DNA of 64,000 bases from G963663315 sp965208975 (GCA_965208975.1 CBDBQH010000003.1:1364001-1428000); one strand, 5' to 3'. Shown: positions 1 through 9,914, counted from the first letter of the stretch. Program-made: numbers and translations. The notes: generated by a model not told the origin, from the letters alone.

Positions 1-1
1 A

Positions 2-460
2 GAAATACTCAATACCGATGCCGAAGGTCGTCTGATTCTGTGTGACGCGATGACTTATGCACAGCGCTATGAACCGGCGGCCGTGGTGGATATTGCCACC
101 CTGACCGGGGCTTGTATTATTGCTCTGGGCCATCACGCGAGCGGATTGTTCAGTAACAGTGACCAGTTGGCCGAACAGTTGCTGAACGCGGGAGAAGAGG
201 CCGGGGATCGGGCCTGGCGGTTACCGCTTTGGGAAGATTACTCGAAGCAGTTGAAAAGCAATTTTGCGGATCTGGCCAATATCGGTGGCCGTAGCGCGGG
301 TTCTGTGACCGCGGCCTGCTTTTTGAAACACTTTGCCGGAAAGTATGACTGGGCCCATCTGGATGTTGCGGGAACGGCCTGGAAGTCAGCCGACCCCAAG
401 GGCGCCACCGGCCGGCCGGTGCCCTTGCTGGTCGAGTTTTTGATGGCTCGCGCCAGATAG
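2..460 (+). CDS. pepA: leucyl aminopeptidase, C-terminal part (5' end outside window)
   Basis: This is the 3' portion of a cytosolic M17 leucyl aminopeptidase, a dinuclear-metal exopeptidase that removes N-terminal residues from peptides. The reading frame is open from base 2. The visible part begins with the family signature NTDAEGRL, which carries metal-ligand residues. It continues through DIATLTGAC and a conserved C-terminal segment with LDVAGTAW, as in the E. coli enzyme. About 152 of roughly 500 residues are seen. Downstream lies holC then valS, the order commonly found in gammaproteobacteria. No anomaly is visible. Confidence 0.97.
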   Translation, partial: EILNTDAEGRLILCDAMTYAQRYEPAAVVDIATLTGACIIALGHHASGLFSNSDQLAEQLLNAGEEAGDRAWRLPLWEDYSKQLKSNFADLANIGGRSAGSVTAACFLKHFAGKYDWAHLDVAGTAWKSADPKGATGRPVPLLVEFLMARAR

Positions 461-491
461 TGTCCGGTTGGCGCCATCATTCATAGCGGTC

Positions 492-947
492 ATGCAGCAG
501 GTGAATTTTCATATTTTGGAAAATGAGGATTACAGCGGAAAGCTGCGCTATGCCTGCCGTCTTGTGCGCGAAGCATACAGACAGGGTATGAAGGTGAATA
601 TCCGCACCTCAAGTCCCGACCAGAGCAGTCAGCTGGATGCCATGTTGTGGACATTTTCCCAGGGCAGTTTTATCCCCCATGCGATCATTGGCCCCGAGCG
701 CCTCAAGCGGGAGGATTACCCGGTGCAACTGGGTGAAAATGTCGGCGCCGCGCCGCGCGAAGACGAAACGGTGGATATGCTTGTCAATTTGTGTCAGCAA
801 CCCTGCCCGCGACCGGAGCAATATGCCCGTGTTGATGAAGTGGTTTGCTCGGAGCCGGCGGACAAGCAGGCGGCGCGCGACCGTTTCCGGGATTATCGCA
901 GCCAGGGCATTGAGCCGGACACCCGGCGAATTTCTTCGATCACGTGA
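492..947 (+). CDS. holC: DNA polymerase III chi subunit
   Basis: HolC is the chi subunit of the DNA polymerase III clamp-loader complex. It links the loader to single-strand binding protein and stabilises it through psi. The protein is 151 residues, close to the 147 of E. coli, and starts MQQVNFHIL. The LDAMLWTF and FIPH segments typical of the family are present. I chose the ATG at 492. An in-frame TTG at 468 would add eight unconserved residues. The stop overlaps the valS start by four bases (GTGA), so the two are probably translationally coupled. Confidence 0.9.
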   Translation: MQQVNFHILENEDYSGKLRYACRLVREAYRQGMKVNIRTSSPDQSSQLDAMLWTFSQGSFIPHAIIGPERLKREDYPVQLGENVGAAPREDETVDMLVNLCQQPCPRPEQYARVDEVVCSEPADKQAARDRFRDYRSQGIEPDTRRISSIT

Positions 948-3820
948 CCGTCGACAAGTCCTACAATCCTCAACAGGTCGAAACCAGATGGTATAACCAC
1001 TGGGAAGAGGCCGGGTACTTTGCGCCTTCAGGCCATGCTGCCGATCCGTACTGCATCGTCATTCCCCCGCCCAATGTCACTGGCAGTCTGCACATGGGGC
1101 ATGCGTTTCAGGATACGATCATGGATGCCCTGATTCGTTACCATCGCATGCTGGGCGACAATACGCTTTGGCAGCCGGGTATGGACCATGCGGGTATTGC
1201 GACCCAGATGGTGGTTGAACGACTGATCAATGCACAAGGCCAGACTCGCCATGACTACGGTCGGGAGAAGTTCATCGAGAGGGTCTGGCAATGGAAGAAT
1301 GAGTCCGGCGGTATGATTACCCGCCAGCTGCGGCGGATGGGGGCTTCGGCGGACTGGAAGCATGAACGGTTCACCATGGACCCCGGATTGAGCCGCGCGG
1401 TCAGTGAGGTATTCGTGCAGCTTTATGACGAAGGGATTATCTATCGCGGCAAACGGCTGGTAAACTGGGATCCGGTCCTGCATACGGCCTTGTCCGATCT
1501 TGAAGTCCTGTCCGCGGAGGAAGACGGCAGTTTGTGGCATTTGCGTTATCCGATTGTGGAGGAAGACGGCTGGCTTACGGTCGCCACCACGCGCCCTGAG
1601 ACCATGCTGGGTGATAGCGCGGTTGCGGTGCACCCGGATGATGAGAAATACAGGGCGTTGATCGGAAAATGGGTCGAGCTGCCATTGACCGGGCGCCGGA
1701 TACCGATCATCGCCGATCATCATGTGGATCCCGGTTTCGGTTCCGGTTGTCTAAAGATTACCCCGGCCCATGATTTCAATGACTATCAGGTCTGGACCCG
1801 GCACCGCGAGACCCCGGCAATCCGTGAGCAGGTCCACCAGGGACTGATCAATGTGTTCACGGCGGATGCGGGCATACGGGAGAATATCAACGACCGGAAT
1901 TTGCGCGAAGGCGAATTGATTCCAGCGAATTATGTCGGTCTGGATCGGTTTGCCGCCAGGGACGCGATTGTCGCTGATCTCCGGCGCCAGGGGCTGCTGG
2001 AGCGGATAGACGATCATCAGCTGATGGTTCCGAGAGGGGACCGCTCCGGGGCGGTGGTTGAACCGTTCCTGACGGATCAGTGGTATGTCGATCTGACCCG
2101 ACAAACGCTGGATGATGGCCGCCCGGGAGGAAAGGCGCGGATCGTCGCGCCGTCAATTGAGGCGGTGAGAAGCGGGGCCATTGAATTTGTGCCGTCGAAC
2201 TGGAGCAAGACCTGGTTTCAATGGATGGAGAATATCGAAGACTGGTGCATTTCTCGTCAAATATGGTGGGGGCACAGGATTCCGGCATGGTATGACGAGA
2301 GCGGAAATATTTTTGTGGGTATGGATGAGTCGGCTGTCCGGGCGAAATACCATATTGCGGATGAGGTTGAATTGCGGCAGGACGAAGATGTGCTCGATAC
2401 CTGGTTTAGTTCAGCGTTATGGCCCTTCTCTACACTGGGATGGCCTTCAACCACAGAACGGCTGAATACGTTTTATCCAACCAGCGTACTGGTTACGGGT
2501 TTTGACATCATATTTTTCTGGGTGGCCCGGATGATCATGTTTGGAATGCGTTTCATGGGAGAGATTCCGTTTCATCAGGTCTATATTCATGGTTTGATTC
2601 GTGATTCGCACGGGCAGAAAATGTCGAAGTCCAAGGGCAATGTGCTGGACCCGATTGACCTGATCGATGGTATCGAGCTTGAGCCATTGGTGCAGAAGCG
2701 AATACAGGGCATGATGCAGCCCCACCTGCGGGAAAGGATCGAGCGCCAGACACGCCAGGACTTCCCGCAAGGGATACCGGGGTTTGGTACGGATGCCCTG
2801 CGTTTCACATTCATGGCCCTGGCGTCGCATGGACGTGACATCAATTTCGATCTCGGCAGGATTGAGGGTTACCGCAATTTCTGCAACAAAATCTGGAATG
2901 CGGCCCGTTTCGTATTGATCAATACGCAAGGAAAAAACTGTGGCCGGAATGGCGGTGATGTGATGCTGTCGATGATCGACAGATGGATGATATCGCAGTT
3001 ACAGCGCAGCGAGAAGAAAGTGCGCGAATTCATGGAGAACTACCGTTTTGATCGGGTTGCCCAGGAAATCCACGACCTGATCTGGAACAAATACTGCGGC
3101 TGGTATCTGGAGCTCAGCAAGCCGGTACTGAACAGCCCGGACAGCGCCCCGGCGTTGCAGACCGGCAGCCGACGAACACTGGTCCGCGCGCTGGAGGCGA
3201 TTTTGCGTCTGCTTCATCCGATCATGCCGTTTATTACCGAGGAAATCTGGCAGCAGGTTGCGCCTTTGGCGGACAAGGCGGGCGAAACCATCATGACCCA
3301 GCCTTACCCCCGGTGCGATGAGTCCCGGATTGACCACGATGCGGAACAAGAAATGGACTGGGTCATGCAATTCATCCTCGGCATTCGGAAAATCAGGGGT
3401 GAAATGGACGTTGCGCCTGGTCAATACGTGCCGGTTCTGTTGGTCGGGGCCACGAGCCGGGATGTGGAAATGCTGGAGAGGCATCGCAGGTTGCTGGATG
3501 CCGGTGGCAAAATCGAAAGTATTGATGCGCTTGGGGAATCGGATGATGAGCCCGAGTCGGCGGTGGTTGTCACGGGCGGGATGAGGATATTGATTCCTCT
3601 TGCCGGGCTGATTGACAAGCGGGCGGAGATAGAGCGTCTGGGCAAGCAGGCACAGCAGCTGGACAGTGAGCTTGCACGGGTCAGGGGAAAGCTTGAAAAC
3701 GAACAGTTTGTCGCCAGAGCGCCGGCGCACATTGTCGAGAAAGAGCGACAAAAACGGATTGATCTGGAGTCGAAATGCCGAGCCGTCAAACAGCAGCTGG
3801 AAAAAATATCTTCCCTTTAG
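944..3820 (+). CDS. valS: valyl-tRNA synthetase
   Basis: Cytosolic class I aminoacyl-tRNA synthetase that charges tRNA-Val. The 958-residue length matches the bacterial family (951 in E. coli). The HIGH-type motif is HMGH at residues 50-53 and the KMSKS motif is at 559-563. The editing (CP1) domain lies between them. The final 70 or so residues are charged and helical, as expected for the C-terminal coiled-coil tRNA arm. The start is a GTG that overlaps the holC stop. A 137-bp non-coding gap separates it from fabA. Confidence 0.98.
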   Translation: MTVDKSYNPQQVETRWYNHWEEAGYFAPSGHAADPYCIVIPPPNVTGSLHMGHAFQDTIMDALIRYHRMLGDNTLWQPGMDHAGIATQMVVERLINAQGQTRHDYGREKFIERVWQWKNESGGMITRQLRRMGASADWKHERFTMDPGLSRAVSEVFVQLYDEGIIYRGKRLVNWDPVLHTALSDLEVLSAEEDGSLWHLRYPIVEEDGWLTVATTRPETMLGDSAVAVHPDDEKYRALIGKWVELPLTGRRIPIIADHHVDPGFGSGCLKITPAHDFNDYQVWTRHRETPAIREQVHQGLINVFTADAGIRENINDRNLREGELIPANYVGLDRFAARDAIVADLRRQGLLERIDDHQLMVPRGDRSGAVVEPFLTDQWYVDLTRQTLDDGRPGGKARIVAPSIEAVRSGAIEFVPSNWSKTWFQWMENIEDWCISRQIWWGHRIPAWYDESGNIFVGMDESAVRAKYHIADEVELRQDEDVLDTWFSSALWPFSTLGWPSTTERLNTFYPTSVLVTGFDIIFFWVARMIMFGMRFMGEIPFHQVYIHGLIRDSHGQKMSKSKGNVLDPIDLIDGIELEPLVQKRIQGMMQPHLRERIERQTRQDFPQGIPGFGTDALRFTFMALASHGRDINFDLGRIEGYRNFCNKIWNAARFVLINTQGKNCGRNGGDVMLSMIDRWMISQLQRSEKKVREFMENYRFDRVAQEIHDLIWNKYCGWYLELSKPVLNSPDSAPALQTGSRRTLVRALEAILRLLHPIMPFITEEIWQQVAPLADKAGETIMTQPYPRCDESRIDHDAEQEMDWVMQFILGIRKIRGEMDVAPGQYVPVLLVGATSRDVEMLERHRRLLDAGGKIESIDALGESDDEPESAVVVTGGMRILIPLAGLIDKRAEIERLGKQAQQLDSELARVRGKLENEQFVARAPAHIVEKERQKRIDLESKCRAVKQQLEKISSL

Positions 3821-3957
3821 AAATGCGGAGGCGATACCCATACTCATCTGGTTGTGTGACATCGAATCACCGAACCAGATTGATGGATAGGAAACCGGCT
3901 GTGAACAGGGTAAGATTTGAACCCGGATATTTCATTGGTTGATCGGTAGATCTGAAC

Positions 3958-4482
3958 ATGAATTCGAGCCTTAACAAAAGCCGGTACAGCAAGGAAGACC
4001 TGCTGGCCTGTGGTCGTGGTGAGTTGTTTGGCGCGGGTAACGCACAGTTGCCCCTGCCGAATATGTTGATGTTCGACCGCATCACTCATATTGACGGAGA
4101 TGGCGGCAAATTCGGCAAGGGATGTGTGATTGCCGAGCTGGATATTGTTCCGGATCTGTGGTTTTTTAACTGTCATTTTGAAGGAGACCCGGTCATGCCG
4201 GGGTGTCTGGGCCTGGACGCGCTGTGGCAATTAGTCGGATTTTCTCTGGGATGGAGGGGCGGTAAGGGGCATGGCCGGGCGCTCGGTTCCGGTGAAACCC
4301 GGTTCAGTGGCCAGATAACCCCCGCCAATGAACGGGTGACCTATAGAATTGACTTGAAGCGGGTGATCATGCGCAGTCTGGTGATGGGAATTGCAGATGG
4401 AGAGGTCCTGGTGGATGGCAAGCAGGTCTATGTTTGCAAGGGCTTGCGAGTGGGTTTGTTTCAAAATGTGGAGTCATTTTGA
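3958..4482 (+). CDS. fabA: 3-hydroxydecanoyl-ACP dehydratase/isomerase
   Basis: FabA dehydrates 3-hydroxydecanoyl-ACP and isomerises the trans-2 to the cis-3 product. This creates the double bond of the anaerobic unsaturated fatty acid pathway. The 174-residue protein has the hot-dog fold signature around FFNCHFEGDPVMPG. The catalytic His is residue 73 and the catalytic Asp is residue 87, corresponding to His70/Asp84 of the E. coli enzyme. It lies 25 bp upstream of fabB in the same direction, the usual functional pair. It is diagnostic of a gammaproteobacterium-like lipid pathway. Confidence 0.97.
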   Translation: MNSSLNKSRYSKEDLLACGRGELFGAGNAQLPLPNMLMFDRITHIDGDGGKFGKGCVIAELDIVPDLWFFNCHFEGDPVMPGCLGLDALWQLVGFSLGWRGGKGHGRALGSGETRFSGQITPANERVTYRIDLKRVIMRSLVMGIADGEVLVDGKQVYVCKGLRVGLFQNVESF

Positions 4483-4507
4483 GTGGTTAAAGTGTGGTGA
4501 GTTTTAG

Positions 4508-5722
4508 ATGAAAAGAGTAGTAATAACCGGCTTTGGTATTGTTTGCAGTCTGGGTAACAATAAAGACGAGGTTAAAAAGGCGCTGATGTCGGGACAATCC
4601 GGTATCGTATATTGCGATGAATACGCCGAACTTGGTATGCGTAGTCAAGTCCATGGCGCCGTCAACATTGACGCGCAATCAATAATAGATCGCAAACTCT
4701 ACCGTTTTATGGGAGATGCCGCCGCTTATGGATACATTGCCATGCAGGAGGCGATCACTCATTCCGGGCTGAAAGATGACATGGTCAGCAGTGAACGGAC
4801 CGGGTTGTTGCTTGGAACTGGCGGCGCTTCGCCTGAAAATATCGTCAAGGCCGCCGACACACTACGCCAGCGGGGTATCAAACGGGTCGGCCCCTACATG
4901 GTGACCAAAACCATGGCGAGCACGATTCCCGCCTGTGTCGGCACTGCGTTCGGAATCAAGGGGGTCTCCTATTCAATCAGTTCGGCCTGCTCCACCAGCG
5001 CCCATTGCATTGGTCATGGCGCGGAACTGATTCAGCTGGACAAACAGGATGTCGTGTTCGCCGGGGGGGGCGAAGAAGTCCATTGGTCGTTATCGGCGCT
5101 GTTTGACGGGATGGGCGCTTTATCCGCGAACTACAATGAAACTCCGCAAGAGGCGTCGAGACCTTATGACCGGGACCGGGACGGGTTCGTCATTTCGGGC
5201 GGGGCTGGTGTGGTCGTGCTTGAAGAACTCGAACACGCCAAAAAAAGGGGAGCGCACATTTATGCCGAACTGGTGGGTTACGGGGCGACTTCCGATGGTT
5301 ACGATATGGTGCAGCCTTCGGGTGTGGGCGCGGCCCGGTGTATGAAACAGGCGGTGAGGACGCTGGACCAGCCGGTGCAGTATATCAATGCCCATGGCAC
5401 CAGCACGGTGGTCGGGGACATCAGGGAACTGGAAGCGATTGCCGAAGTATTTGGCGACGATTGCCCGCCCATCAGCGCCACCAAGTCGCTGAGCGGTCAC
5501 GCGCTGGGCGCCGCCGGGGTAAACGAATCCATTTATACCCTGCTGATGATGGAGCACGGTTTTATCGCCGCTTCCGCCAATATCCGTAATCCAGACCCGG
5601 CTGCAACCGGATTCCCGATCATGGTCGAGACCCGAACCGATATGGACATTGAGGTCGCAATGACCAACAGCTTCGGGTTTGGCGGCACAAATTGTTCATT
5701 GGTTTTTCAGAGCTGGCGATAG
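4508..5722 (+). CDS. fabB: beta-ketoacyl-ACP synthase I
   Basis: FabB is the condensing enzyme that elongates the cis-3-decenoyl-ACP made by FabA. It is a 404-residue thiolase-fold protein. The catalytic triad is visible: Cys161 in SSACSTS, His296 in NAHGTST and His331 in LSGHALG, plus the conserved Lys326. Adjacency to fabA supports FabB over FabF. The stop precedes the ctaA start by about 50 bp. Confidence 0.97.
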   Translation: MKRVVITGFGIVCSLGNNKDEVKKALMSGQSGIVYCDEYAELGMRSQVHGAVNIDAQSIIDRKLYRFMGDAAAYGYIAMQEAITHSGLKDDMVSSERTGLLLGTGGASPENIVKAADTLRQRGIKRVGPYMVTKTMASTIPACVGTAFGIKGVSYSISSACSTSAHCIGHGAELIQLDKQDVVFAGGGEEVHWSLSALFDGMGALSANYNETPQEASRPYDRDRDGFVISGGAGVVVLEELEHAKKRGAHIYAELVGYGATSDGYDMVQPSGVGAARCMKQAVRTLDQPVQYINAHGTSTVVGDIRELEAIAEVFGDDCPPISATKSLSGHALGAAGVNESIYTLLMMEHGFIAASANIRNPDPAATGFPIMVETRTDMDIEVAMTNSFGFGGTNCSLVFQSWR

Positions 5723-5771
5723 TCCCGGGCCGGCTCGCCTGTGCGCCCGCTCAGATAAGAGTGGCCCTGTC

Positions 5772-6851
5772 ATGAGGCGCCGTGACCGCAACCAGGTGAC
5801 CTGCTGGCTGATTGTGTGCGCCGTGCTGGTGTTTGCTATGGTATTATTGGGTGGCGCAGTCCGGTTGACCGGCTCCGGGCTGTCCATGGTGGACTGGCGT
5901 CCCATTATGGGCAGCATCCCACCCTTGAATGAGCAGGCATGGGCTCAGGCGTTTGAAAAATACCGCCAATTTCCCGAGTATCAGTTGGTCAACCCCTCGA
6001 TCACGCTGGCAGAGTTCCGGTTTATTTATTGGATGGAGTTCGCCCATCGCCTGGCGGGTAGAATGATCGGTCTGGTTTTTCTGGCGCCTTTCCTGATATT
6101 CCTTTACTTCCGTAAAATACCGACTGGTCTGGTCGTGAAACTCTGGTTACTTTTTCTGCTGGGAGCCATTCAGGGGGTGATGGGCTGGTATATGGTGAAG
6201 AGTGGCCTCGTTGATATTCCCGCAGTCAGCCAATATCGGCTGGCTGCGCATCTGGTCATTGCCGTGATTATTTATGCGTACATGGTGCGTATTATCGTCG
6301 GACTGCATTCGCGACAACTGCCCCGTTCAAAACCCGCGGTCTGGTGCGGAGCGATTTTACTGGGGATGATTGCGCTGATGATCGGCAGTGGCGCTTTTGT
6401 CGCAGGCTCTCACGCCGGATTTATTTATAATACCTTCCCCATGATGGGTGAGCGATGGATACCCGCTCAGCTTCTGGCGCTGTCACCGGGTTGGAAAAAC
6501 CTTTTCGAGAATCCGGTTGCGATTCAGTTTGTTCACCGTTGTCTGGCGGTAGCGCTACTGGTCATAACCACTTTATATGCCGCTATGCTGGCCGGGCACA
6601 GGCACTCCATGACCCGGGGTTGCGCCATTGCCGTCTTTCTGGCCGGGACGGCCCAGATCATGCTCGGCGTCGCCGTGCTACTGCTGAAGGTCCCGGTGGC
6701 GTTGGGTATGGCTCATCAGGCCGGAGCGCTGATCTTTTTGAGCGCGGTACTCATCGCTGTGTTTTCAGGTTATCCGCCCATTTGCGGAATTAAAACTCAA
6801 CCACGCTTCGGATCGACTCCCCGGCATGCATCAGATCAAATGCGTCATTGA
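5772..6851 (+). CDS. ctaA: heme A synthase (COX15/CtaA family)
   Basis: Integral membrane enzyme that oxidises the C8 methyl of heme O to give heme A for aa3-type cytochrome c oxidase. The protein is about 359 residues with eight predicted membrane segments. It shows the family hallmarks near the N-terminus: GGAVRLTGSGLSMVDW, then YWMEFAHRLAGR, whose His is a heme ligand or active-site residue. I chose the ATG at 5772. The open frame extends upstream into fabB but that part is not conserved. The last 62 bases overlap the 3' end of adhC on the other strand, which is a convergent arrangement. Confidence 0.92.
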   Translation: MRRRDRNQVTCWLIVCAVLVFAMVLLGGAVRLTGSGLSMVDWRPIMGSIPPLNEQAWAQAFEKYRQFPEYQLVNPSITLAEFRFIYWMEFAHRLAGRMIGLVFLAPFLIFLYFRKIPTGLVVKLWLLFLLGAIQGVMGWYMVKSGLVDIPAVSQYRLAAHLVIAVIIYAYMVRIIVGLHSRQLPRSKPAVWCGAILLGMIALMIGSGAFVAGSHAGFIYNTFPMMGERWIPAQLLALSPGWKNLFENPVAIQFVHRCLAVALLVITTLYAAMLAGHRHSMTRGCAIAVFLAGTAQIMLGVAVLLLKVPVALGMAHQAGALIFLSAVLIAVFSGYPPICGIKTQPRFGSTPRHASDQMRH

Positions 6852-7899
6852 TCTTCTCCAGCGGCATTTTATGGGTAATCAGGTCGTCAATGTTTATTTT
6901 GCCATCCATGTACCAATCGACAATTTTGGGTACATCGGTCCTGCCGCGCGCGCCGCCGAACGCGGTGCCGCGCCAGACTCGCCCGGTGACCAGCTGAAAG
7001 GGTCGTGTACTGATTTCCTGGCCGGCTCCCGCGACCCCGATAATAACGCTTTCACCCCATCCCTTGTGGCAGCATTCCAGCGCCTGGCGCATCAGGCCGG
7101 TATTGCCGACGCACTCGAAACTGTAGTCCGCGCCGCCGCCGGTAAGATCAACGAGATACGGCGCCAGATCACCCTCGACATCGGTCGGATTGACGAAGTG
7201 CGTCATGCCGAATTTTTCGGCCAGGGGCTGGCGTTTGGGGTTGATATCCACACCGACAATTTTGTCGGCTCCGGCCAGCCGCGCCCCCTGGACCACATTC
7301 AAGCCGATACCACCCAGACCAAAAACAACGACATTATCGCCCGGCCGCACTTTGGCGGTATTGATTACCGCGCCAATCCCCGTGGTGACACCGCATCCGA
7401 TGTAGCAAACCTTGTCAAAGGGCGCATCGGGGCGAATTTTCGCCAGCGCTATTTCAGGCAGAACGGTATGGTTGGAAAAGGTTGATGTTCCCATATAGTG
7501 AAACAGCTTCTGATGACCGATCGAAAACCGGCTGGAGCCATCGGGCATAACTCCCTGTCCCTGGGTGACCCGAATCGCCTGGCACAGGTTGGTTTTGCCA
7601 CTGGTGCAATATTCGCATTCCCGACATTCGGGCGTGTACAGGGGGATCACATGATCGCCTTCGCTCAGGCTGGTCACGCCCTCACCCACCGCAACGACGA
7701 TTCCCGCTCCTTCATGCCCCAGGATCGCCGGGAAAAGCCCCTCAGGGTCAGCGCCCGAGCGGGTAAACTCATCGGTATGGCAAATTCCGGTCGCCTTGAT
7801 TTCGACCAGTACTTCACCCGCTTTCGGCCCATCCAGCTCGACCGTTTCTATTTCCAGAGGTTTGCCTGCCTCGTAAGCTACCGCCGCTCTTGTTTTCAT
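6790..7899 (-). CDS. adhC: S-(hydroxymethyl)glutathione dehydrogenase / class III alcohol dehydrogenase
   Basis: Zinc- and NAD-dependent enzyme that oxidises the formaldehyde-glutathione adduct and can also reduce S-nitrosoglutathione. It is 369 residues, the normal length. Catalytic zinc ligands Cys40 and His62 are visible. The structural zinc loop has Cys92, Cys95, Cys98 and Cys106. The Rossmann motif appears as VFGLGGIGLNV. The partner S-formylglutathione hydrolase gene is not in this window. The 3' end overlaps ctaA convergently. Confidence 0.96.
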   Translation of the reverse strand: MKTRAAVAYEAGKPLEIETVELDGPKAGEVLVEIKATGICHTDEFTRSGADPEGLFPAILGHEGAGIVVAVGEGVTSLSEGDHVIPLYTPECRECEYCTSGKTNLCQAIRVTQGQGVMPDGSSRFSIGHQKLFHYMGTSTFSNHTVLPEIALAKIRPDAPFDKVCYIGCGVTTGIGAVINTAKVRPGDNVVVFGLGGIGLNVVQGARLAGADKIVGVDINPKRQPLAEKFGMTHFVNPTDVEGDLAPYLVDLTGGGADYSFECVGNTGLMRQALECCHKGWGESVIIGVAGAGQEISTRPFQLVTGRVWRGTAFGGARGRTDVPKIVDWYMDGKINIDDLITHKMPLEKINDAFDLMHAGESIRSVVEF

Positions 7900-7970
7900 T
7901 TTTCTGTCCGGGAAAGAAATTCAGGTTATTTTATAGAAATCCGTCCGCAACATTCAAGCAATGTCCGGGT

Positions 7971-9350
7971 TCAGTACATATGAGACTCAACTTGAGTCTC
8001 TTTGCAGGAATCTGATACGGAATTTCCATATTTGTACGATAGTTTCGTAAGCCTCCCTGTCAAGTGGAAAGTTCGCAAGCATCCTGGCTTTTCCAGGTAG
8101 AAAATATCCTGATAAATCGTCTTATTCCAAAATCTGAATCCAGGATTCATCAAATCTGATTGATTCCAGGACGGCCTCTCTATCCAGTTGTGGCGGTTCC
8201 TTGATTTTAATTGCCAGACGCTTTTTGGGGACATCTTCAATAATGGTGAATTGCGCCCGGAAATGAGACGGATTTTTGAGACAGTGGAAGGTCGGCGATT
8301 CTTTGCCGTTTTGGCTCCCCATGCTGTTTGCTGCAAAACAATATCATCAATCACCAGCTTATCGGTTTCCTCTTGAGAAAATGTCGACACCCAATCTGTG
8401 GCTTGTATCAGATTCCTGATGACTGCCTGCGCCACAGGTACAGGAAGACTATTGCCCGCCTGCTTCCTGGTTTGCGAATAGTTACAAACAATCCTGGCCT
8501 CTTCGGGAAATCCCTGGAGCCGCAGCATTTCCCGCACAGTCAGCCTTCTTTCACCGTTCACCAGAAGGTAGTTGTAAGAAGCGCCCGCGCGCAATGCACA
8601 CGAAAACGGATAGGCGCTGATATGTCCGGCCTTGTTCTCATGCCAGATGGTCGGTTCTTTCGTAGGTTTTTGCTTGCTTAGTCTCTTCCGCCTGATATGA
8701 CCGGAGGCAAAATATTCTTCGGGAACATCTTTTTCCAGGATTTCACTCAATGGACGCATCGGGATGTTTCCAGCAGGCCAGTTGAAATAGCGTGGGGAGC
8801 GGAAGCCAACAATAAAGACACGTTCCCTTTTCTGTGGCAGACCAAAATCCAGAGCGTTCAATACCTTATAAGTTGTGTAGTATCCCAACTCGTCCAGAGT
8901 TTCCAAAATCCGATTCAGGGTTTGTCCCTTGCTGTGCCCAACCAGCAACTTCACATTTTCCAGCACAAACGCCGCCGGTTTCTTCTCTGCCAATATGCGC
9001 GCTATATCAAAGAACAATGTCCCTCTGGTATCGTCAAAGCCGCGCATATTGCCGATGATACTGAACGGCTGGCATGGGAAACCAGCCAGCAGAATGTCGT
9101 GGTCGGGGATGTCCTGCGCGGCTATCTCCATAATATCGCCGTGTGGGGTTTCGCCAAAGTTCTCTGCGTAGGCTCTCTGGCATTCCTGATCAATCTCACT
9201 GCTGAAGACACACTCGACATCCGCACCAAGATCGGCGCCCGCATTTTGCATGGCATAACGAAACCCGCCAATACCGGCAAACAGGTCGATAAATCGGACG
9301 GTTTTTTTCTTCCCTGTATATCCGGTATTCATGACCGGAATATAGCACAT
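7971..9350 (-). CDS. dcm: DNA (cytosine-5) methyltransferase, probable C-terminal frameshift
   Basis: C5-cytosine DNA methyltransferase. Motif I is DLFAGIGGFR (residues 22-31), the catalytic PCQ has Cys93, the ENV motif IV is at 131-133, and motif X is GNSLPVPVAQA before residue 325. The catalytic core is therefore complete. After about residue 345 the frame yields low-complexity, unfamily-like sequence to 7971. A shifted frame from about 8325 to 8122 gives a far more protein-like 66-residue tail. A one-base indel in the GCATGGGG tract near 8318-8325 is the simplest explanation. Starts at 9350 or 9332 (ATG) are both possible. vsr lies immediately upstream. No cognate restriction gene is seen. 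Confidence 0.88.
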   Translation of the reverse strand: MCYIPVMNTGYTGKKKTVRFIDLFAGIGGFRYAMQNAGADLGADVECVFSSEIDQECQRAYAENFGETPHGDIMEIAAQDIPDHDILLAGFPCQPFSIIGNMRGFDDTRGTLFFDIARILAEKKPAAFVLENVKLLVGHSKGQTLNRILETLDELGYYTTYKVLNALDFGLPQKRERVFIVGFRSPRYFNWPAGNIPMRPLSEILEKDVPEEYFASGHIRRKRLSKQKPTKEPTIWHENKAGHISAYPFSCALRAGASYNYLLVNGERRLTVREMLRLQGFPEEARIVCNYSQTRKQAGNSLPVPVAQAVIRNLIQATDWVSTFSQEETDKLVIDDIVLQQTAWGAKTAKNRRPSTVSKIRLISGRNSPLLKMSPKSVWQLKSRNRHNWIERPSWNQSDLMNPGFRFWNKTIYQDIFYLEKPGCLRTFHLTGRLTKLSYKYGNSVSDSCKETQVESHMY

Positions 9351-9371
9351 TGCTACCCGCGTGTTGCAGTA

Positions 9372-9809
9372 TCATAGGGTTCGGGTTGACCCAGGCTTCC
9401 CAAGGAAAGCCTGGAGACGTTCGGTAGTTATCGCTATATCTCGCAATTCACATTCCCATACTGTAATCACTTCCCAACCATTTTCTTCCAACAATGCAAT
9501 ATTGTGTGTATCACGAGCTTGATTTTGCTTCAGTTTGGTCAGCCAATAATCTCGATTGGTAGCAGGAATTCGAACCCGTTCACAGTCGGTATGGTAGTGC
9601 CAGAAACAGCCGTTTACAAAAACGACTTTGTGACGTGATGGGAATACCAGATCAGGTTTGCCGGGTAGGTCGGTTCGATGCAAGCGATAGCGATAACCGA
9701 GACCATGCAACAGGCATCTTACCCGCATCTCCGGCTTCATACCCTTTGATTTGACCCGCCCCATTATGCGGCTACGGACCTGAGGCGATACATTATCAGC
9801 CATAACCAT
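9372..9809 (-). CDS. vsr: very short patch repair endonuclease
   Basis: Vsr nicks DNA 5' of T:G mismatches that arise when 5-methylcytosine deaminates, starting very-short-patch repair at methylase sites. The 145-residue protein shows the family features: an RSRIMGRVKSK-type N-terminal helix, GKPDLVF with the catalytic Asp, and NGCFWHYH with zinc/active-site residues. It is co-directional with and 21 bp upstream of the cytosine methyltransferase, the expected partner. A second in-frame ATG two codons in is an equally good start. Confidence 0.95.
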   Translation of the reverse strand: MVMADNVSPQVRSRIMGRVKSKGMKPEMRVRCLLHGLGYRYRLHRTDLPGKPDLVFPSRHKVVFVNGCFWHYHTDCERVRIPATNRDYWLTKLKQNQARDTHNIALLEENGWEVITVWECELRDIAITTERLQAFLGKPGSTRTL

Positions 9810-9914
9810 ACTTAACTACTCTTTTCAAACTCTACTGGCGACAACATTCCATTGACCTATGCCGCTTTGCCGGATTATAGAACACTCCGATATCGTTGAA
9901 AATGTCTGTCCGGC

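Noticed and set aside
6790..6851. Possible annotation error at the ctaA/adhC overlap
   Set aside because: Both frames are intact and conserved up to near their ends; a 62-bp convergent overlap is plausible, though the ctaA tail is not conserved.
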